A stretch of 64,000 nt of DNA from Pleurodeles waltl (GCF_031143425.1 NC_090437.1:1178780863-1178844862); one strand, 5' to 3'; shown: positions 36,871 through 49,680, counted from the first letter of the stretch. Notes: generated by a model not told the origin, from the letters alone. Made by a program: numbers and translations.

Positions 36871-39850
36871 TGAGTTCTTACCCCATTCAACAAATGATCT
36901 GCATTTTGAGAGACAGATTAATGGAAAAGAGGGATGGAAAACTCTCTTGTCCATCCAAATGTAGCTGAAGTGGTAAATAGAGTGTTTTTTCGCCCCAATA
37001 AAGAAAACAGGACATTCCTATTATTGAGATGTTGGACTGAGACCATCTGAATCCCTTCACATGGTGACACAGACTAATCATATGTGGAGATTGGAATAGG
37101 TCCATTTCACTTGAAGGTGGAAGGTTTATACCACAGTATTCAAAAAGTGCAGAGCCTAGTAAATGTATTGATAAAATAATTTAACTCATTAAGCGGCATG
37201 AACATTCAACATTGAAATGAAAAATAATGAAGATGAGAAAAGGCTATGGTGGCCCAGGGAATGGAGATGTGGGTTGACAATCTACATAAAATAGTGAAAA
37301 TCTGTCAAAATAAAGGGACCGCAACCATAGTGGCCATTTATGTTGAGATCCTGTAGTTCTCTGGTTTGTCTTTAAAAATTAGCATCATCTTTGACTTCAA
37401 AAATAGAACATCATCGAAGTTTTTAAAGTAATTAAGATCTCAGTTTTCCTTTGTAAAACTGAGTTGTGGGTTTCATTGTTTTTTTCTGGTCATTGAGTTG
37501 CACAAAGAGGCCAAATGGATGAAGGATGTATGAAATATAAATTACATTAAATTACAACACTATGTTTACATACATGAGAAAATGCTATCCAAAAGACACC
37601 CTCAGACGCTCCACTCTTTCAACTTTCTGCCACTAAATATATTTTGGTTATTTGGTAAGCTCGTTCAAGTGACAGTGATTTTTGTTCACAAGTCCTTATA
37701 TATTCAGAGAAATGAAGTTTGACCTTGATAGTTAGCACATTGTTGTGGCCCACAACACGTGACAGGAGACACAGGATGAAATGCAGTACTTTATTTGTCA
37801 TAAGCACAGCACACGACCTCTCCAGTGGTCCGTCCTAGGGAAACTAACCACCTTCCCAGAAAGTTCCACCAGAACGACTGTGGCAACATTCCACACCCCA
37901 ACCAACATTCCGACCACTCAGTTATATTTCAAATAGAACTAAGTAATAATAGCCCATAACACACAACTTTTCCAACCCCTATATGCATGCTGTGCTTGTA
38001 CTGTGCATATGACATTGCCATTGAGTCATAGTAGGGACGTGAGCATCCCACTCTAAATATTCCTTAATATTTCAGATTTTGAGGTTGCTCTCCGTTTTCA
38101 GAACTTTTCAATGCATTTGGGGTATGTTAGTAATAAAAGGATTTTTTGCTAATTTGTTAGATGCCCACAAACTGTTTCAAGAAACAAACATCTGCAGTGT
38201 GTTTTTTTTTGGGGGGGGGGGGGGTCAAATGGCATTTCCACTTTCCACCTCCCCCCAGCAGTGGCTGCTCCCACGCTTCGAAAGGTCTGTGCTCACCTGA
38301 GTAAGGCTTGGCTTCAGTAATTCATTTCACAATGAGGTTAGTAGAGTGTGTCAGTAGGTGAACCTTGGAAAAATTATCCATAGCTCAAGCCAATCAGATT
38401 CTGAGCTCAAATTCAAATTTTAGTTCGGAGCCACTTCTCAAACCAAAGCAGCTATACATTCTGGTATTGAATTTCATGAAGGACACTGCATGGATTTTCA
38501 GACCTGCCAATTTATGAAAACATTTTGCACTTCTACCTACTCCCCCACCATAACAAATGCTTCTGAGGCTGCCGTGGAAGTCCTGGGTGTTCAACTATAT
38601 GATAACGGTTCTTCTCCAGGTGACCCTGTGAAGGAAGCCAATATAATGTGACACATGGTACGTTGCTACCTTCCATATACTATTATGATGGACGTCCAGT
38701 GAGAATTTTTTTGCTGTAGATGTGTCACAATTCTTATCAGAAGTTGAATTGGAAATGGAACCTTTGGGCCTTGAATAATTTGTGCATATATATATATATA
38801 TTTGGAAATAATTAATGCAGAATCGTCACATAGGTCAAAAGCTTTAGCAAACAAAAATACTTTATCTATGGATTAGTGGTTCAGTAATATAAACGTGCTT
38901 TTAAAAATGTGCATTACGGTTTGCATTTGTGTGTGTGTGTACTGAAGTTGTTTTGACTAATTCATGTTGCTAAATTTGTCTCCAGCAAAGAGCTATACAG
39001 TGCTGATGCCTTTTTTCAGCCTTTTAATGCATTTCCTAAAGGGTTACAATTTTAGAAACTTCATACAGAGCTCTTTAGAGCCCTACAGTCTACCACCTGT
39101 ACATAGTCTGCAATCAAGTTACCATTCTTCATGCACAGGCACGGCTCTCTGAATCACCCAGAGACATCCACGCATCCTGCTTCAAACAAAGATGAGGTGG
39201 GGCGAGGAGAAAGGGGGCCCTGGGAGCTTCTGTTCCACCTCAAAGAAAAGATGCCAGATCACAGGGGGTTGAGAAGCAGTTAGCAGATTCATTGGGTGCA
39301 AAATAGAGTGCACACGTGGGCTTTAGAAGCAGATTGTAACCTGTTTGAAATAAATGACAGATTTAGCAAAACCCACAGGGAAAACAGAACGTACAGGCAG
39401 CTAAACTATCAGTTCATCAAACCATTACTCACAATATATTTTGACATGCTTAAATATATTGCACACCAACATTCTCTTTTTGACACATTACAACTACTGA
39501 TCAATACTATTGTGATGTACATAGGTATTGCTATTACGAACATGAATCATTCAGATGCTTTGTCGAATGATTAATGTGCATTCTTGTGTAATGGTCTTGT
39601 TTAGGTTCCATATGTAAAGGGGATACTGATTACATATGAATGAAGAGTGGCTAAGCCCTCCTCACACTTCAATTAAAGTTCTTCTTAAAATTACCCAAAT
39701 CTGCTGCTTGTAAAAAGTGTACGTTTGTACTTTACTTCAAAAATAACATTAATATAAATAACCATTTTTATCTTTCCAAGCAAAAATTGAGTTGAATGGC
39801 TAGTAACCGATGCTAAATTAAGTCATGGAAATCTGTAAGTATGCAACCTT
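36870..39850. other. Non-coding DNA with short simple repeats
   Basis: No gene recognised. A T9-G16-like homopolymer junction lies at about 38201-38224, an AT dinucleotide run at about 38786-38801 and a short GT run near 38929-38940. Confidence 0.55.
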
Positions 39851-40190
39851 TCGATATTTGAATACACGTGTTATATAGATACAATTATACGTATAGGACC
39901 ATAGAAATGAACAGCAGATGCAGCAGTGCAGGCCTCCCGACACTGCTCTACAAAATGATGCAATCCAAGCTCTAAATTGTAGATGCAGTGAGCATAAAAG
40001 TGCTATCCGCTAGAGGAAGTGCTGCTACTGTGCACTGTGCAAGGGACAGCCTATTGCTCATCCCAGATCCCGCTCATCATTCCTCAAATACATATTCTAT
40101 TGTGATCTTTAGTTGATTGCAGAGTTCAGGCTGACTGCTTTCCTTTCAAAGCAACGGGGAAATACTTTGTATGTACCAGCTATTGTAATT
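39850..40190 (+). repeat. Diverged direct repeat, copy 1
   Basis: This stretch aligns by eye with 40490-40830: ATATTTGAATACACG, AGCAGATGCAGCAGTG, GATGCAATCCAAGCT, CCTATTGCTCATCCCA, CTCAAATACATATTCTA and GTTGATTGCAGAGTTCAGGCTGA recur in order with substitutions. Possibly a segmental tandem duplication or two insertions of one unknown short element. Confidence 0.75.
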
Positions 40191-40489
40191 TCATGTCTAT
40201 CTCAAAGAAGTAATAATTTAATTCAAAAGTCACATCTGTTTACTGCTTCTTTTAAGTGCTCATTTCACGTAGCGTTGCTTTTTAACTACACATCTAGCAC
40301 ACACAATTTTAATGTCTCTAAAAATAATATCCATAATAAGCCTGAGGAGTAGCGTCAGTGGAGTGTGCTTATTCTAACTTCATTTAAATATTTGTATTTT
40401 CCAATATGTATTGAAACACAGCAGTGCTTGTGTTGCACTTTTTTAAAATCAGAGGTTCTTGTCATAGTACTCTCTAAATATGTTTTTTT

Positions 40490-40830
40490 TCAATATTTGA
40501 ATGCACATTATGTATGTACATTTATGTGTACAAGGACCTAGAAAAGAGCAGCAGATGTAGCAGTGTAAGCGTCTCTACCGTGTAGTGCAAATTGATGCAA
40601 TACAAGCTAATAAATAGTAGATGCCATTGAGTTTAGAAATCATAGCCACTGAGGAATGTTCTGCTGCTCTGCCTTATGCTTATTACATTCTATTGCTCAG
40701 CCCATTCCCTTTATTTCCTCAATTAAATTCTCTAATGTAATTTTTTGTTGATTGTGGAGTTCAAGCTGAATCCTTCCCTTCCAAAGCAAACAGCCTGACA
40801 TTTTGTCTTTGATTACATTTGACTGCTATT
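40490..40830 (+). repeat. Diverged direct repeat, copy 2
   Basis: Second copy of the segment at 39850-40190, about 640 bp downstream: ATATTTGAATGCACA, AGCAGATGTAGCAGTG, GATGCAATACAAGCT, TTCTATTGCTCAGCCCA and GTTGATTGTGGAGTTCAAGC occur in the same order. Neither copy encodes a protein. Confidence 0.75.
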
Positions 40831-40866
40831 GTCAATGCCATTTGTAGCCTTATGAGTAGATTCTAT

Positions 40867-41517
40867 GCCTATATTTATCAATATGTCATGCAACACAACG
40901 TAGCACGCCACCTTGCTGCAATATACTAATGCTACATGAAAGGGAGAGGGCAGGAATACGCCATATTTAACTTTATACAGTGCATTCCTCCTCTCTGCCT
41001 GCAGTGGCACACAAACAGCTGCCTAGTGCCAACGCAGGCACCCTGCACCCTTGCACCATGGTGCAAGGGTGCCTGCACTGTAGGCAGGATTGTTTTTGTG
41101 CAGGAAGGGGCACCTTCCTGCACAAAAACAATCCTCAGAGGACATTTCCTGTGCTGCAGAATTCAACACACTTAGAAAGAGCAACCAATGATGATAAATT
41201 AGGATATTTCTCCTCCTTGGGGAGGCATATTATTCTGATGCATTCACAGGTCGACCAGTGTTGGTAAATCTGGGAATTTGTCAGAAATCAGAGGTGGATA
41301 TTTGGGAACAACCACAATCCACGCATGGCACATCCCCCTGCTGCAAAGTAACACAAGGCAGCAATTTCTGCTGCCTTGCATCATTCTATATTGATAAGTA
41401 CACACAGGGTCATGCAAGATGGCATTGCATGACTTGATAAATCTAATTTAGGTTATCTGTCGCCCTTGCCCCCCCTTGCGTGGTGTAAGGGCAATGCAAC
41501 CCTTGATAAATATGGGC
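40867..41517. mobile_element. Hairpin-rich terminal-inverted-repeat element, non-autonomous
   Basis: The left end GCCTATATTTATCAA (40867-40881) and the reverse complement of the right end GCCCATATTTATCAA (41503-41517) match at 14 of 15 positions. Inside are three hairpins, the strongest at about 41086-41135, where AGGATTGTTTTTGTGCAGGA is followed after a few bases by its complement, and another on TTGCACCATGGTGCAA. No clear target duplication was found and there is no coding capacity. Confidence 0.65.
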
Positions 41518-41529
41518 CAATAGTACTTA

Positions 41530-43950
41530 ATTCCCAAATTCACAACCTCTTACTGATCTGCATAGGAAGTGACATCACTCCTCTTCCATCCCAGGACCTA
41601 CTTAATGACTGCTACAGTGTGGATGCGTAACAGACGTGTGCAGAGAGCATGCCAAAGGCAAGCCTGTCTGTTCGCATTCGTGCCTGGACTGTGCCGAGCA
41701 CCAGGATCCCTGATCCTTCCTCCTCTCGTAACCACCATGATGCAACCCTCCGCGCCCTCAACCCTGAAAGCAGCTCCACACGCTGCTGCCTCACCAGACC
41801 ACACAACACTAAGGGAACTTTCTCCTGCACTTCCTACAAGTTTTCATGCAGTTACCCACACCCAGAACTCATTGCACCAACAGCACCCCACTCTCTCACA
41901 CTCACACATTCCTGCAACCACAAACACAACACTCCACTTGCATGCATGCTCCTCAACATCTGCTCACTCATCAAACATGCCACTTGGGGCATGGAGGATC
42001 CACCACATGGCAATGCCCCTGACCTTCTTTTTCTCATAGAAACCTAGCTAAACCCTGCATCAGCACCTAACATCACCACAGCCACCCCCCCAGTACAAGA
42101 TTGCCATGCAAAACGGACTTCACAAGCCCAAAGACGGAATTACACTCACCCAGGAGAACACCATCAGCTGCCCCACATCCATGGACATATCAACCTCCAA
42201 CATGGTGTACCTGGAGTTCAAGCTCCATGTCACAGCCAACTTCACCCTTTGAGACGCTTTCATCTACAGACCACCAGGACCATGTACCAAATTCACCAAC
42301 ACCATCATGGTCTTCGTTGCACCACTCACCCTTGATGCTAGCAATTACATCCTACTCGGAGACCTGAACTTCCACCTGGAAGTCAACTTTGACCCCAACT
42401 CAAGAACACTCATTGAAGACTTTGGAAGCCTGGCCTTCAGAGAGGGTGAAGGGATCAACCCACATCAACAGACACCTCCTGGACCCTATGCTCCCCAACA
42501 TCAGCAAAATTCGAGTTTATGAGCCCAAACCATTTCCCTAGACCGACATGTTCTCTTCAAGCTCAGCACTCCCACCTCGATCCAGGGAACACACACCACC
42601 ATCATACCAGGCTGGTGAAAGTGGAACAGCATCATTGACAAGGAACACAGCAACCGTCTCTCTAAAGTCATCAAAAGTTTCAACAATTGGATCACTTCTG
42701 CATTGACTCCCTGGCCCACCTCAAACACAACAATACAGCAAGATCCTAGGACAGGGGGCATATGGAGGAACTCAGACTGATAAAACACCATTGCAAACAA
42801 TTGGGGTGCAAATGGAGAATGAGCCAGGACAATGCAGGCGCTGCTACCAAATGATCTGGACCACCAAGTGTCTCTCTGATGGGACATATTGATGGTAGCA
42901 CCAAAAGCAAGAAATCGTTGCCGATGTCAAGTATTTCACCTCACTATTGGCCGCCTTCAAGTCAATTACTCCCTCACATGTCTTCTACAAAGTATCTCTG
43001 AATTCTTCAGTACCAAAATCACTGCCATTTACATAAACTTCAGACTCAACTGGACCCGAGACCTCTTCCAATGCCTCCTTCTCTTGTCCAAAGAACCTAT
43101 GTTAACCACATGGCCTTTCGTCACAGCAGAAGAAACCATCACCACCATAAAGTCCATACACTCAGCAGCCCCATCAGACCCTCTGCCCCATCACACCTAC
43201 TCCAGAGAACTGCAACCCATCAGTGCCATGCTCACACCCATTCTGAAGGCCTCCATCTCTTCTGTAACCTTCCCACATGGTTGGAAACATGCAATTCTCC
43301 TCCCATTTCTCAAGAAACCCCCTTGGGACACTTAAATGCTGTCCAACTACAGACCAATCTCCCTGCTGTCATTCCAGTTCAATGTCTTAAAGAAAATCAT
43401 CACCAGACACCTCATTGGATGTCTCAACAACCACCAACTCCTCAACATTGCTCTGTCCGGTTTCAGAACCAAACACAGCATGGAAACCCTCATTGCTTTT
43501 ATGGACAACAGGCAGAGGAAACACTGCACAGCCCTCATAGTTCTTGACCTCGCCACAGCATTAAACACAGTGTCCAACCCCATCCTCATCCAACACCTAC
43601 ACCACATCGGAATGCAAGGACATGAACTCCAATAGATCTGCTCCTCCCTGACTGGAAGGACCAGGTCAGTCAACCTGAACCATACACCTCGAATGCCTGC
43701 AACCTCATTTGTGGAGTTCCGCATGTATCCTCCCTGAGTCTGACCCTTTTCATTGCATGCATGATCATCCAACATCATCCACTTTCATCATTCTCTTCTA
43801 TGCCAATGACATGCAACACATTCTCTCCCTCATGGACAAGACACCTAGTACCTGGAAAAAGTTCAATGCCTGCATGACATGACTGAAATCACTCAATAGA
43901 TGAAGACCAATTTTTTAAAGCTGAACACTGACAATACTGAAATCATGTTG
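41530..43950 (+). pseudogene. Decayed CR1/L2-like LINE (endonuclease and reverse transcriptase)
   Basis: Endonuclease-type text reads MLLNICSLIKHATWGMEDPP then DLLFLIET followed by a stop where the family has a Trp (the ETWL motif). After several broken segments the reverse transcriptase begins LSNYRPISLLSFQFNVLKKI, continues ALSGFRTKHSMETLIAF and LIVLDLATALNTVSNPILIQ, and ends in a decayed YADD box (YAND) and NFLKLNTDNTEIML-like text near 43950. These are signatures of CR1/L2/Rex1-type LINEs. Many stops and frameshifts make it inactive. Its right part is cut by the LTR-like sequence starting TGTAGGAAAGTGCC at 43949. Confidence 0.8.
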
Positions 43951-44106
43951 TAGGAAAGTGCCACTGTTCGCATGGTCACCCCCCACTTTTTTTTTGCCTA
44001 CTGTTGATGCCAAGTTTGATTGAAAGTGTGCTGGGATCCTACTAACCAGGCCCCTGCACCAGTGTTCTTTCCCAAAAACTGTGCCTATGTTTCCACACTT
44101 TTCACA
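43949..44106 (+). repeat. LTR-like fragment starting TGTAGGAAAGTGCC
   Basis: It begins TGTAGGAAAGTGCCACTG directly at the break of the CR1-like LINE and is itself interrupted by the TGTTAGAAATGGGG repeat at 44107. The words GTGCTGGGATCCTACTAACC and AACTGTGCCTATG suggest it is another common dispersed family. The part at about 45210-45494 may be the continuation beyond the nested copy. Confidence 0.5.
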
Positions 44107-45210
44107 TGTTAGAAATGGGGCCCCCAGTTGGCAGAGGTATACACCCTTGACCAAGTAGGGACCACAATCCCAGTCAGGGAAAGTCACACACAATCCAAGT
44201 TATCCTGTGCCCACCCTCTTGTAGCTTGGCACTGAGCATTTAGGCTTAACTAAGAAGGCAATGTGTAAAGTTTTTGTGCAATAAATCATGCAATAACACA
44301 GTGAAAACACCACAAAAATACACCATACAGTTTTAGAACAATATGAGATATTTATCTGAATAAATTAAGGTAAAAACGATCAAGATTTGATAATCACAAG
44401 TTGAAAAATCACTTTGGTCATAATAAGAAGAGTCTTAAGTTCTTAAAAGCGACAATTGTCTCTTACAAGCAAAAAGTACCTAGTATGCATCAAAATTACA
44501 CACACGGAGACCACAGAGGAGGAGATGCATGGAAAACAAAGGGTGCACATCAGATGTCTGGGCACACACAGACGATGTGTTGATTCTTTTCCACGTGGCA
44601 AGGACTTTGCGTTGAATTCCGACACAAAGTCTTGAATCCTCTTTGCGATGTGGGGTGCTTTTGACGCCCAGGAACAGTGTGTGGAAATCCTGGGCATGCA
44701 GGGTGAAGTCAAAGGTTTCTGTCGCATGGCAGGTGCTGTGTCGATTCCTCCTGCAGGAAGTCAGGCTGTGTTGTTCTGGGTCAGCGATGCGTTGATCCAG
44801 TGGGCTGTGCGTCAAAGTTCTGGTCTCAAAGCTGGCACTGCGTTGATCTCCTCTCGGGAAGCCGGGCTGCGTCTTTCTGGGTCGGCGATGCAGTGATTCT
44901 TTCACTGCTAGTCAGGCTGTGTGTCGATTCAGGCAGGCTGTGCATTGATTTTGGCCACACAAGGAGTTCCTTTGCAGAGACGAACAGGAGGCAAGCTCAA
45001 TCTAAGCCCTTGGAGAGCACTTCTCAGGAGAGCCAGAGGCCAGCAAGGCAGCAGGGCAACAGCAAGGCAGCAGTCCTTCACAGCAAAGCAGTCCAGGTGA
45101 GTCCTTTAGGCAGCTAGGCAGCTCCCCTTGGCAGGTTGCAGGATCTGTCCCAGGAAGTGTCTACGTTGGAAGGATCAGGGACCCAGTTTATATACCCAAA
45201 GACAAACAAT
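44107..45210 (+). repeat. Dispersed LTR-like repeat (TGTTAGAAATGGGG family), second copy
   Basis: Begins TGTTAGAAATGGGGCCCC and follows the copy at 13611 through CAAGTAGGGACCACAATCC, the AAAACACCACAAAAATACACC tract, the GCGTTGATTT-like repeats and GGCCAGCAAGGCAGCAGGG. It lacks the MITE found in the other copy, so it acts as an empty-site comparison. No protein-coding content; short open frames are incidental. Confidence 0.7.
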
Positions 45211-45494
45211 ATACAAAGACATTGTAAGAACAGTGTGGCCATATTGAGTATATAGTCTGGGAGTTTGTCATTACGAACTCCACAGCTGCATAATGGCTTC
45301 ACTGAATACTGGGAAGTTTGGTATCAAACTTCTCAGCACAATTAACCAACACTGATGCCAGTCTGGGATTTCCTACAAAATGCACACAGAGGGAATCTTA
45401 GAGATATAGTTAGCCAAACTGCTAGTGTAGGACTGACCAGTCTGTGCCAGCCTGCCACTTTCAGACAAGTTTCTGACCATATGGGGTGAGAGCC

Positions 45495-46631
45495 TGTTAG
45501 AAATGGGGTCTTTGGTTGGTAGTCAGGTTACCCCCTGTCCAAGCAAGGACCCTCACTCTAGTCAGGGTAAAAGAGAATCACCCTCAGCTAACCCCTGCTT
45601 ACCCACTTGGTAGCTTGTCACAAGCAGTAGGCTTAACTTCAGAATGCTAGGTGTAAAGTATTTGTACCAACACACACAGTAACTTAATGAAAACACTACA
45701 AAATGACACAACACAGGTTTAGAAAATAGAAAATATTTATCTAAACAAAACAAGACCAAAATCACAAAAATCCACAATACACAAGTCAAGTTGTCAATTA
45801 AAAAGCAAAAAGAGTCTTCATGTGGTTTTAAACACACACTAACACTGTTAGAGTGAAAATGTACCTTGGTTGCGTCAAAAATAACCCTGCACGGGTGAGT
45901 GTGCATCAAAAAGGGCTTGCGATGCATCGATTTCACTCATGAGCAAGATCTTGCGTTGTTTCTCCTTTTGTCAGGTCGGGGCACTTCGTTTCTTCTCTCC
46001 GCAGGAGAGCGATGCGTTGATCCGGTCAGCACTCTCGGGTCCGGGCCGGCCTTGTGTTGTTTTTACACACCCAGCGGTGTTTGCGTCGGAAATCCGGCTG
46101 TACGATGATCTGAAAACCAAACAGCGTGGGTTGCGATCTCACCTGCCTCCATCAGCGATGCTGCACGTCATTTCTCCAGCTCTGTGCGTTGATCTTCAGG
46201 TCGCGTTGCAGACGAGCATCGATTTTCAGCCACAAAGCCGGCAGTGCGTTGATTTTTCAGCTGCAGATCGGAGTCACGTCGATCTTTTCCCGACATGGCA
46301 TTCAGTGCGTGGATTTCTTCCTCTTAGGCTACCAGCTTCTCCTTTGAGGGTCCCAGGACCTTGGATGGGCACCACTTGGCAGAGTAGGAGTCTCTCCAGA
46401 GACTCCAGATGCTGGCAGAGAGAAGTCTTTGCTGTCCGTGAGACTTCAAACAACAGGAGGCAAGCTCTAAATCAAGCCCTTGAAGATCTTCACAAGATGG
46501 ACGGCACACAAAGTCCAGCCTTTGCCCTCTTACTCTGGCAGAAGCAGCAACTGCAGGATAGCTCCACAAAGCACGGTCACAGGCAGGGCAGCTCTTCTTC
46601 CCCCACTCTTCAGCCCTTCTCCAGGCAGAGG
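45495..46631 (+). repeat. Foldback element, left arm
   Basis: Begins TGTTAGAAATGGGGTC and is related to, but distinct from, the copies at 13611 and 44107. The whole arm reappears inverted at 47012-48105 with scattered differences. A 244-codon open frame at 45939-46673 lies in it; it has no recognisable domain and follows GCGTTGATT-type repeated words, so I do not call it a gene. Confidence 0.85.
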
Positions 46632-47011
46632 TTCCTCCTGGTTTCCAGAAGTATTCTAAGTCTGTGGTTTTAGGTGCCCATCTCATACCCAATTTCTCCT
46701 TTGAAGTAGGCCTACTTCAAAGCAAAGTATCTCTTGAATGTGAAATCCTGCCTTGCCCAGGTCAGGCCCCAGACACTCACCAGGGGTTTGGAGATTGCAT
46801 TGTGTGAGGGCAGGCACAGCCCTTTCAGGTGTGAGTGACCCCTCCTTCCTAGCACAGGTGGCTCATCAGGAAATGCAGACTACACCTCAGCTCCCTTTGT
46901 GTCACTGTCTAGTGTGAGGTGCAGCCAGCCCAACTGTCAAACTGACCCAGACAGTTACTCTACAAACAGGCAGAGTCACAGAAATGGTATAAGCTAGAAA
47001 ATGCTCACTTT
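46632..47011. other. Spacer of the foldback element
   Basis: About 380 bp between the two inverted arms. Its end (AGAAAATGCTCACTTTC) resembles 15220-15235 in the copy at 13611, so the spacer is the continuation of the left element that the inverted copy lacks. Confidence 0.7.
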
Positions 47012-48105
47012 CCTCTGCCTGGAGAAGAGCTGAAGAGCTGAGGAAGAAGAGATGCCCTGACTGTGACTGTGCTTTGTGGAGCTATCCTGCAGTTTCTGCT
47101 TCTTCCAGAGTAAGAGGGCAAAGACTGGACTTTGTGTGCCTCCCATCTTGTGAAGATCTCCAAGGGCTTGATTTAGAGCATGCCTCCTGTTGTTTGAAGT
47201 CTCAGGGACAGCAAAGACTTCTCTCTGCCAGCACCTGGAGTCTCTGGAGAGACTCCTACTCTGCCCTGTGGTGCCCATCCAGTTCCTGGGACCCTGAAAG
47301 GAGAAGCTGGCAGCCTAAGAGGAGGAAATCCACGCACAGAGCGCCGTGCTGGGAAAAGATCGATGTGACTCCGATCTGCAGCTAAAGAAACGTCGTGCCA
47401 CCGGCTCCACGGCTGAAAATCGATGCTCGCCGGAAACACGACCGAAGCATCGACGCACGGAGCTGGAGAAACGACACGCAGCATCGCTGACGGAGGCTGG
47501 GAGATCGCAAACCGTGCGGCTGGATTTTCAACGCAAACACCGCTGGGCATGTAAAAACAGCACAAGGCCTGTTGTGCCAGATCGACGCATCGCTCTCCTG
47601 TGAGAGAAGAAACTACGCGCCTGACCTGATGAAAGGAGATACAACGCAAGGTCTCGCTCGTGAGTGAAATCGACGCATCGCAAGCCCTTTTTGATGCACA
47701 CTCGCCCATGCTGGGTTATTTTTGACGCACCCAAGGTACATTTTCATGCTAAAAGTGTTAGTCTGTGTTTAAAACTACATAAAGACTCTTTTTGCTTTTT
47801 AATTGATAACTTGATTTGTGTATTGTGGATTTTTGTTGTTTTGGTCTTGTTTTGTTTAGATAAATATGTCCTATTTTTCTAAACCTGTGTTGTGTCATTT
47901 TGTAGTGTTTTCATTAAGATACTGTGTGTGTTGGTAGAAATACTTTACACCTAGCTCTCAGAAGTTAAGCCTACTGCTCTGCCAAGCTACCAAGGGGGTA
48001 AGCAGGGGTTAGCTGAGGGTGATTCTCTTTTACCCTGACTAGACTGAAGGTCCATGCTTGAACAGGGGGTAACCTGACTGTCAACCAAAGACCTCATTTC
48101 TAACA
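47012..48105 (-). repeat. Foldback element, right arm (inverted copy)
   Basis: Reverse complement of the left arm, ending CATTTCTAACA at 48105, the inverse of TGTTAGAAATG. The inner boundary CCTCTGCCTGG mirrors CCAGGCAGAGG at 46621-46631. Differences are scattered point changes and small indels. Confidence 0.85.
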
Positions 48106-49077
48106 CTGCCCATTCCCCATCATTAAAAGAAGGTGCGGACCATGAATGTTGGATGAGGCAGTGTGACTAAGGGAGGATTTAATGATTTAGAACAAAGGAA
48201 ATCAGGTGCAGAAGATGCATTGAACTAAAATGAGGGTGGGAAAACTAGGATAATAAGTTGGCAATAGGTATTCAGTAAAATAGCCATTAAATAAAATGAC
48301 GACTGTCATATAAATGTCTAATATACAAACAAAATGAGGAATCTAATTGGATAAAGATAAGGAAAACACACTAGTAGGCAGTGTGATTAAAGAAAACAGT
48401 AAAAATGGCCATAGCACCATTTCTTAAGTTATTCTGAGGTTTCTTTTCCCATTAAACCTGTAACTCGAGGCTAAGTGATTGCTTGGAGCATTATTGAATT
48501 CTGTCCAGGAACAAGAAATCTGTGTACAGGAGGACAGGTGGCCTTTTTGTTAGGAGTGAGTGGGCGAGAAGGATATGCCAAAGGGTCGGAAATGGGGAGG
48601 AAGATTGAGTTAGGCTGAGTTTGTGGACCTTCAAGGGGAAAGATGATGTTATTTCACACATTGAGGAGGTGTGAAGCAACATAAAAAGTAATTGTCATTC
48701 CATTGAACAGCAGAAAAACAAGGCACATGTATTTTCAGGAAAGCTAAGACAAGTCAGCCTTCATTGAAATTGGCAGATCTTGTGACTTTGCATCAGTATG
48801 TGAATGAGGTAGTGCATGAGGTATCGCACATCTAGGAGCAGATCTTTGGAAGGAACTGATCTTTTTAGCGGATTCAGCCAGAGACTAAGAGCTTGTCACT
48901 TTCTTTATTTAGGTCATTGTCCTTCATCCACAGCAATCTACCCTATTTAACCTCCAATTCTGCTCTGGACCCTGGTCAAGATCATGCTGCTATGTCTTCA
49001 CTCTAAACCTGATAACAAGCAGACATATATCTGTGTCTAGGATGTGACAGATCAACTATCCACCTTGTTAAAGAGAC
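48106..49077. other. Non-coding DNA before the Harbinger element
   Basis: No gene or known element recognised. The last three bases before the Harbinger element are the TTA target duplication (49078-49080). Confidence 0.5.
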
Positions 49078-49389
49078 TTAGGGGGTCATTCTGACCTCAG
49101 CGGTAAAAGGTGCCTACCGCCGGTCAGAAATCCTCCATAATCCCGCCGCGGTCGCGGAAACCCGCCACGGTCATTCTGACCCGCAGAAGGCAAACCTCCG
49201 AAAATCCGACCGCCACAACAGACCGCCAGACCAGCGGTCGGCGGAAAGGTGGAGGTCACAAAACCTCCACCGTCACGCCAACAGAAATACGCCCATGCCA
49301 TTACGACCCACGAATCCACGCGGCGGTCATTCAAACGCGGTATTCCATTGGCGGGACACACCGCCGCGGTCAGAATACACACAAACGAA

Positions 49390-49680
49390 CAAAACTCAGC
49401 CACATTGGACGATTTGAATCCCACACACCTGATACACATACACACACCACTCCCACACACACAATACAATATAAAACACACACCTACATCACCCACAAAC
49501 CCCTACGCTAAAAAATTCGTCAAGAAGGCAAGAGCGAGACACCAGCATCCAAAAAATAACAGCCACAGCCACTCAACACCATCACCCACACACTATCCAC
49601 ACACAAATCAACACACACCACCACACTCAACTCACTTAAATACACATACTCCACCCCACACATCATACACACCACCCCAT
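49390..49680. repeat. CA-rich simple sequence in the Harbinger left end
   Basis: Irregular ACACAC, CACTCAAC and CATACACC words run up to the start codon of the first Myb-like gene. Open frames here are artefacts; the real gene starts at 49679. Confidence 0.7.

Noticed and set aside
45939..46673. 244-codon open frame on the plus strand
   Set aside because: It lies in the left arm of the foldback repeat, its inverted copy is broken into different frames, and the protein has no recognisable domain.
49249..49678. Upstream in-frame start for a 257-codon product overlapping gene A
   Set aside because: It reads a CA-rich simple repeat in a different frame from the conserved Myb/SANT domain.
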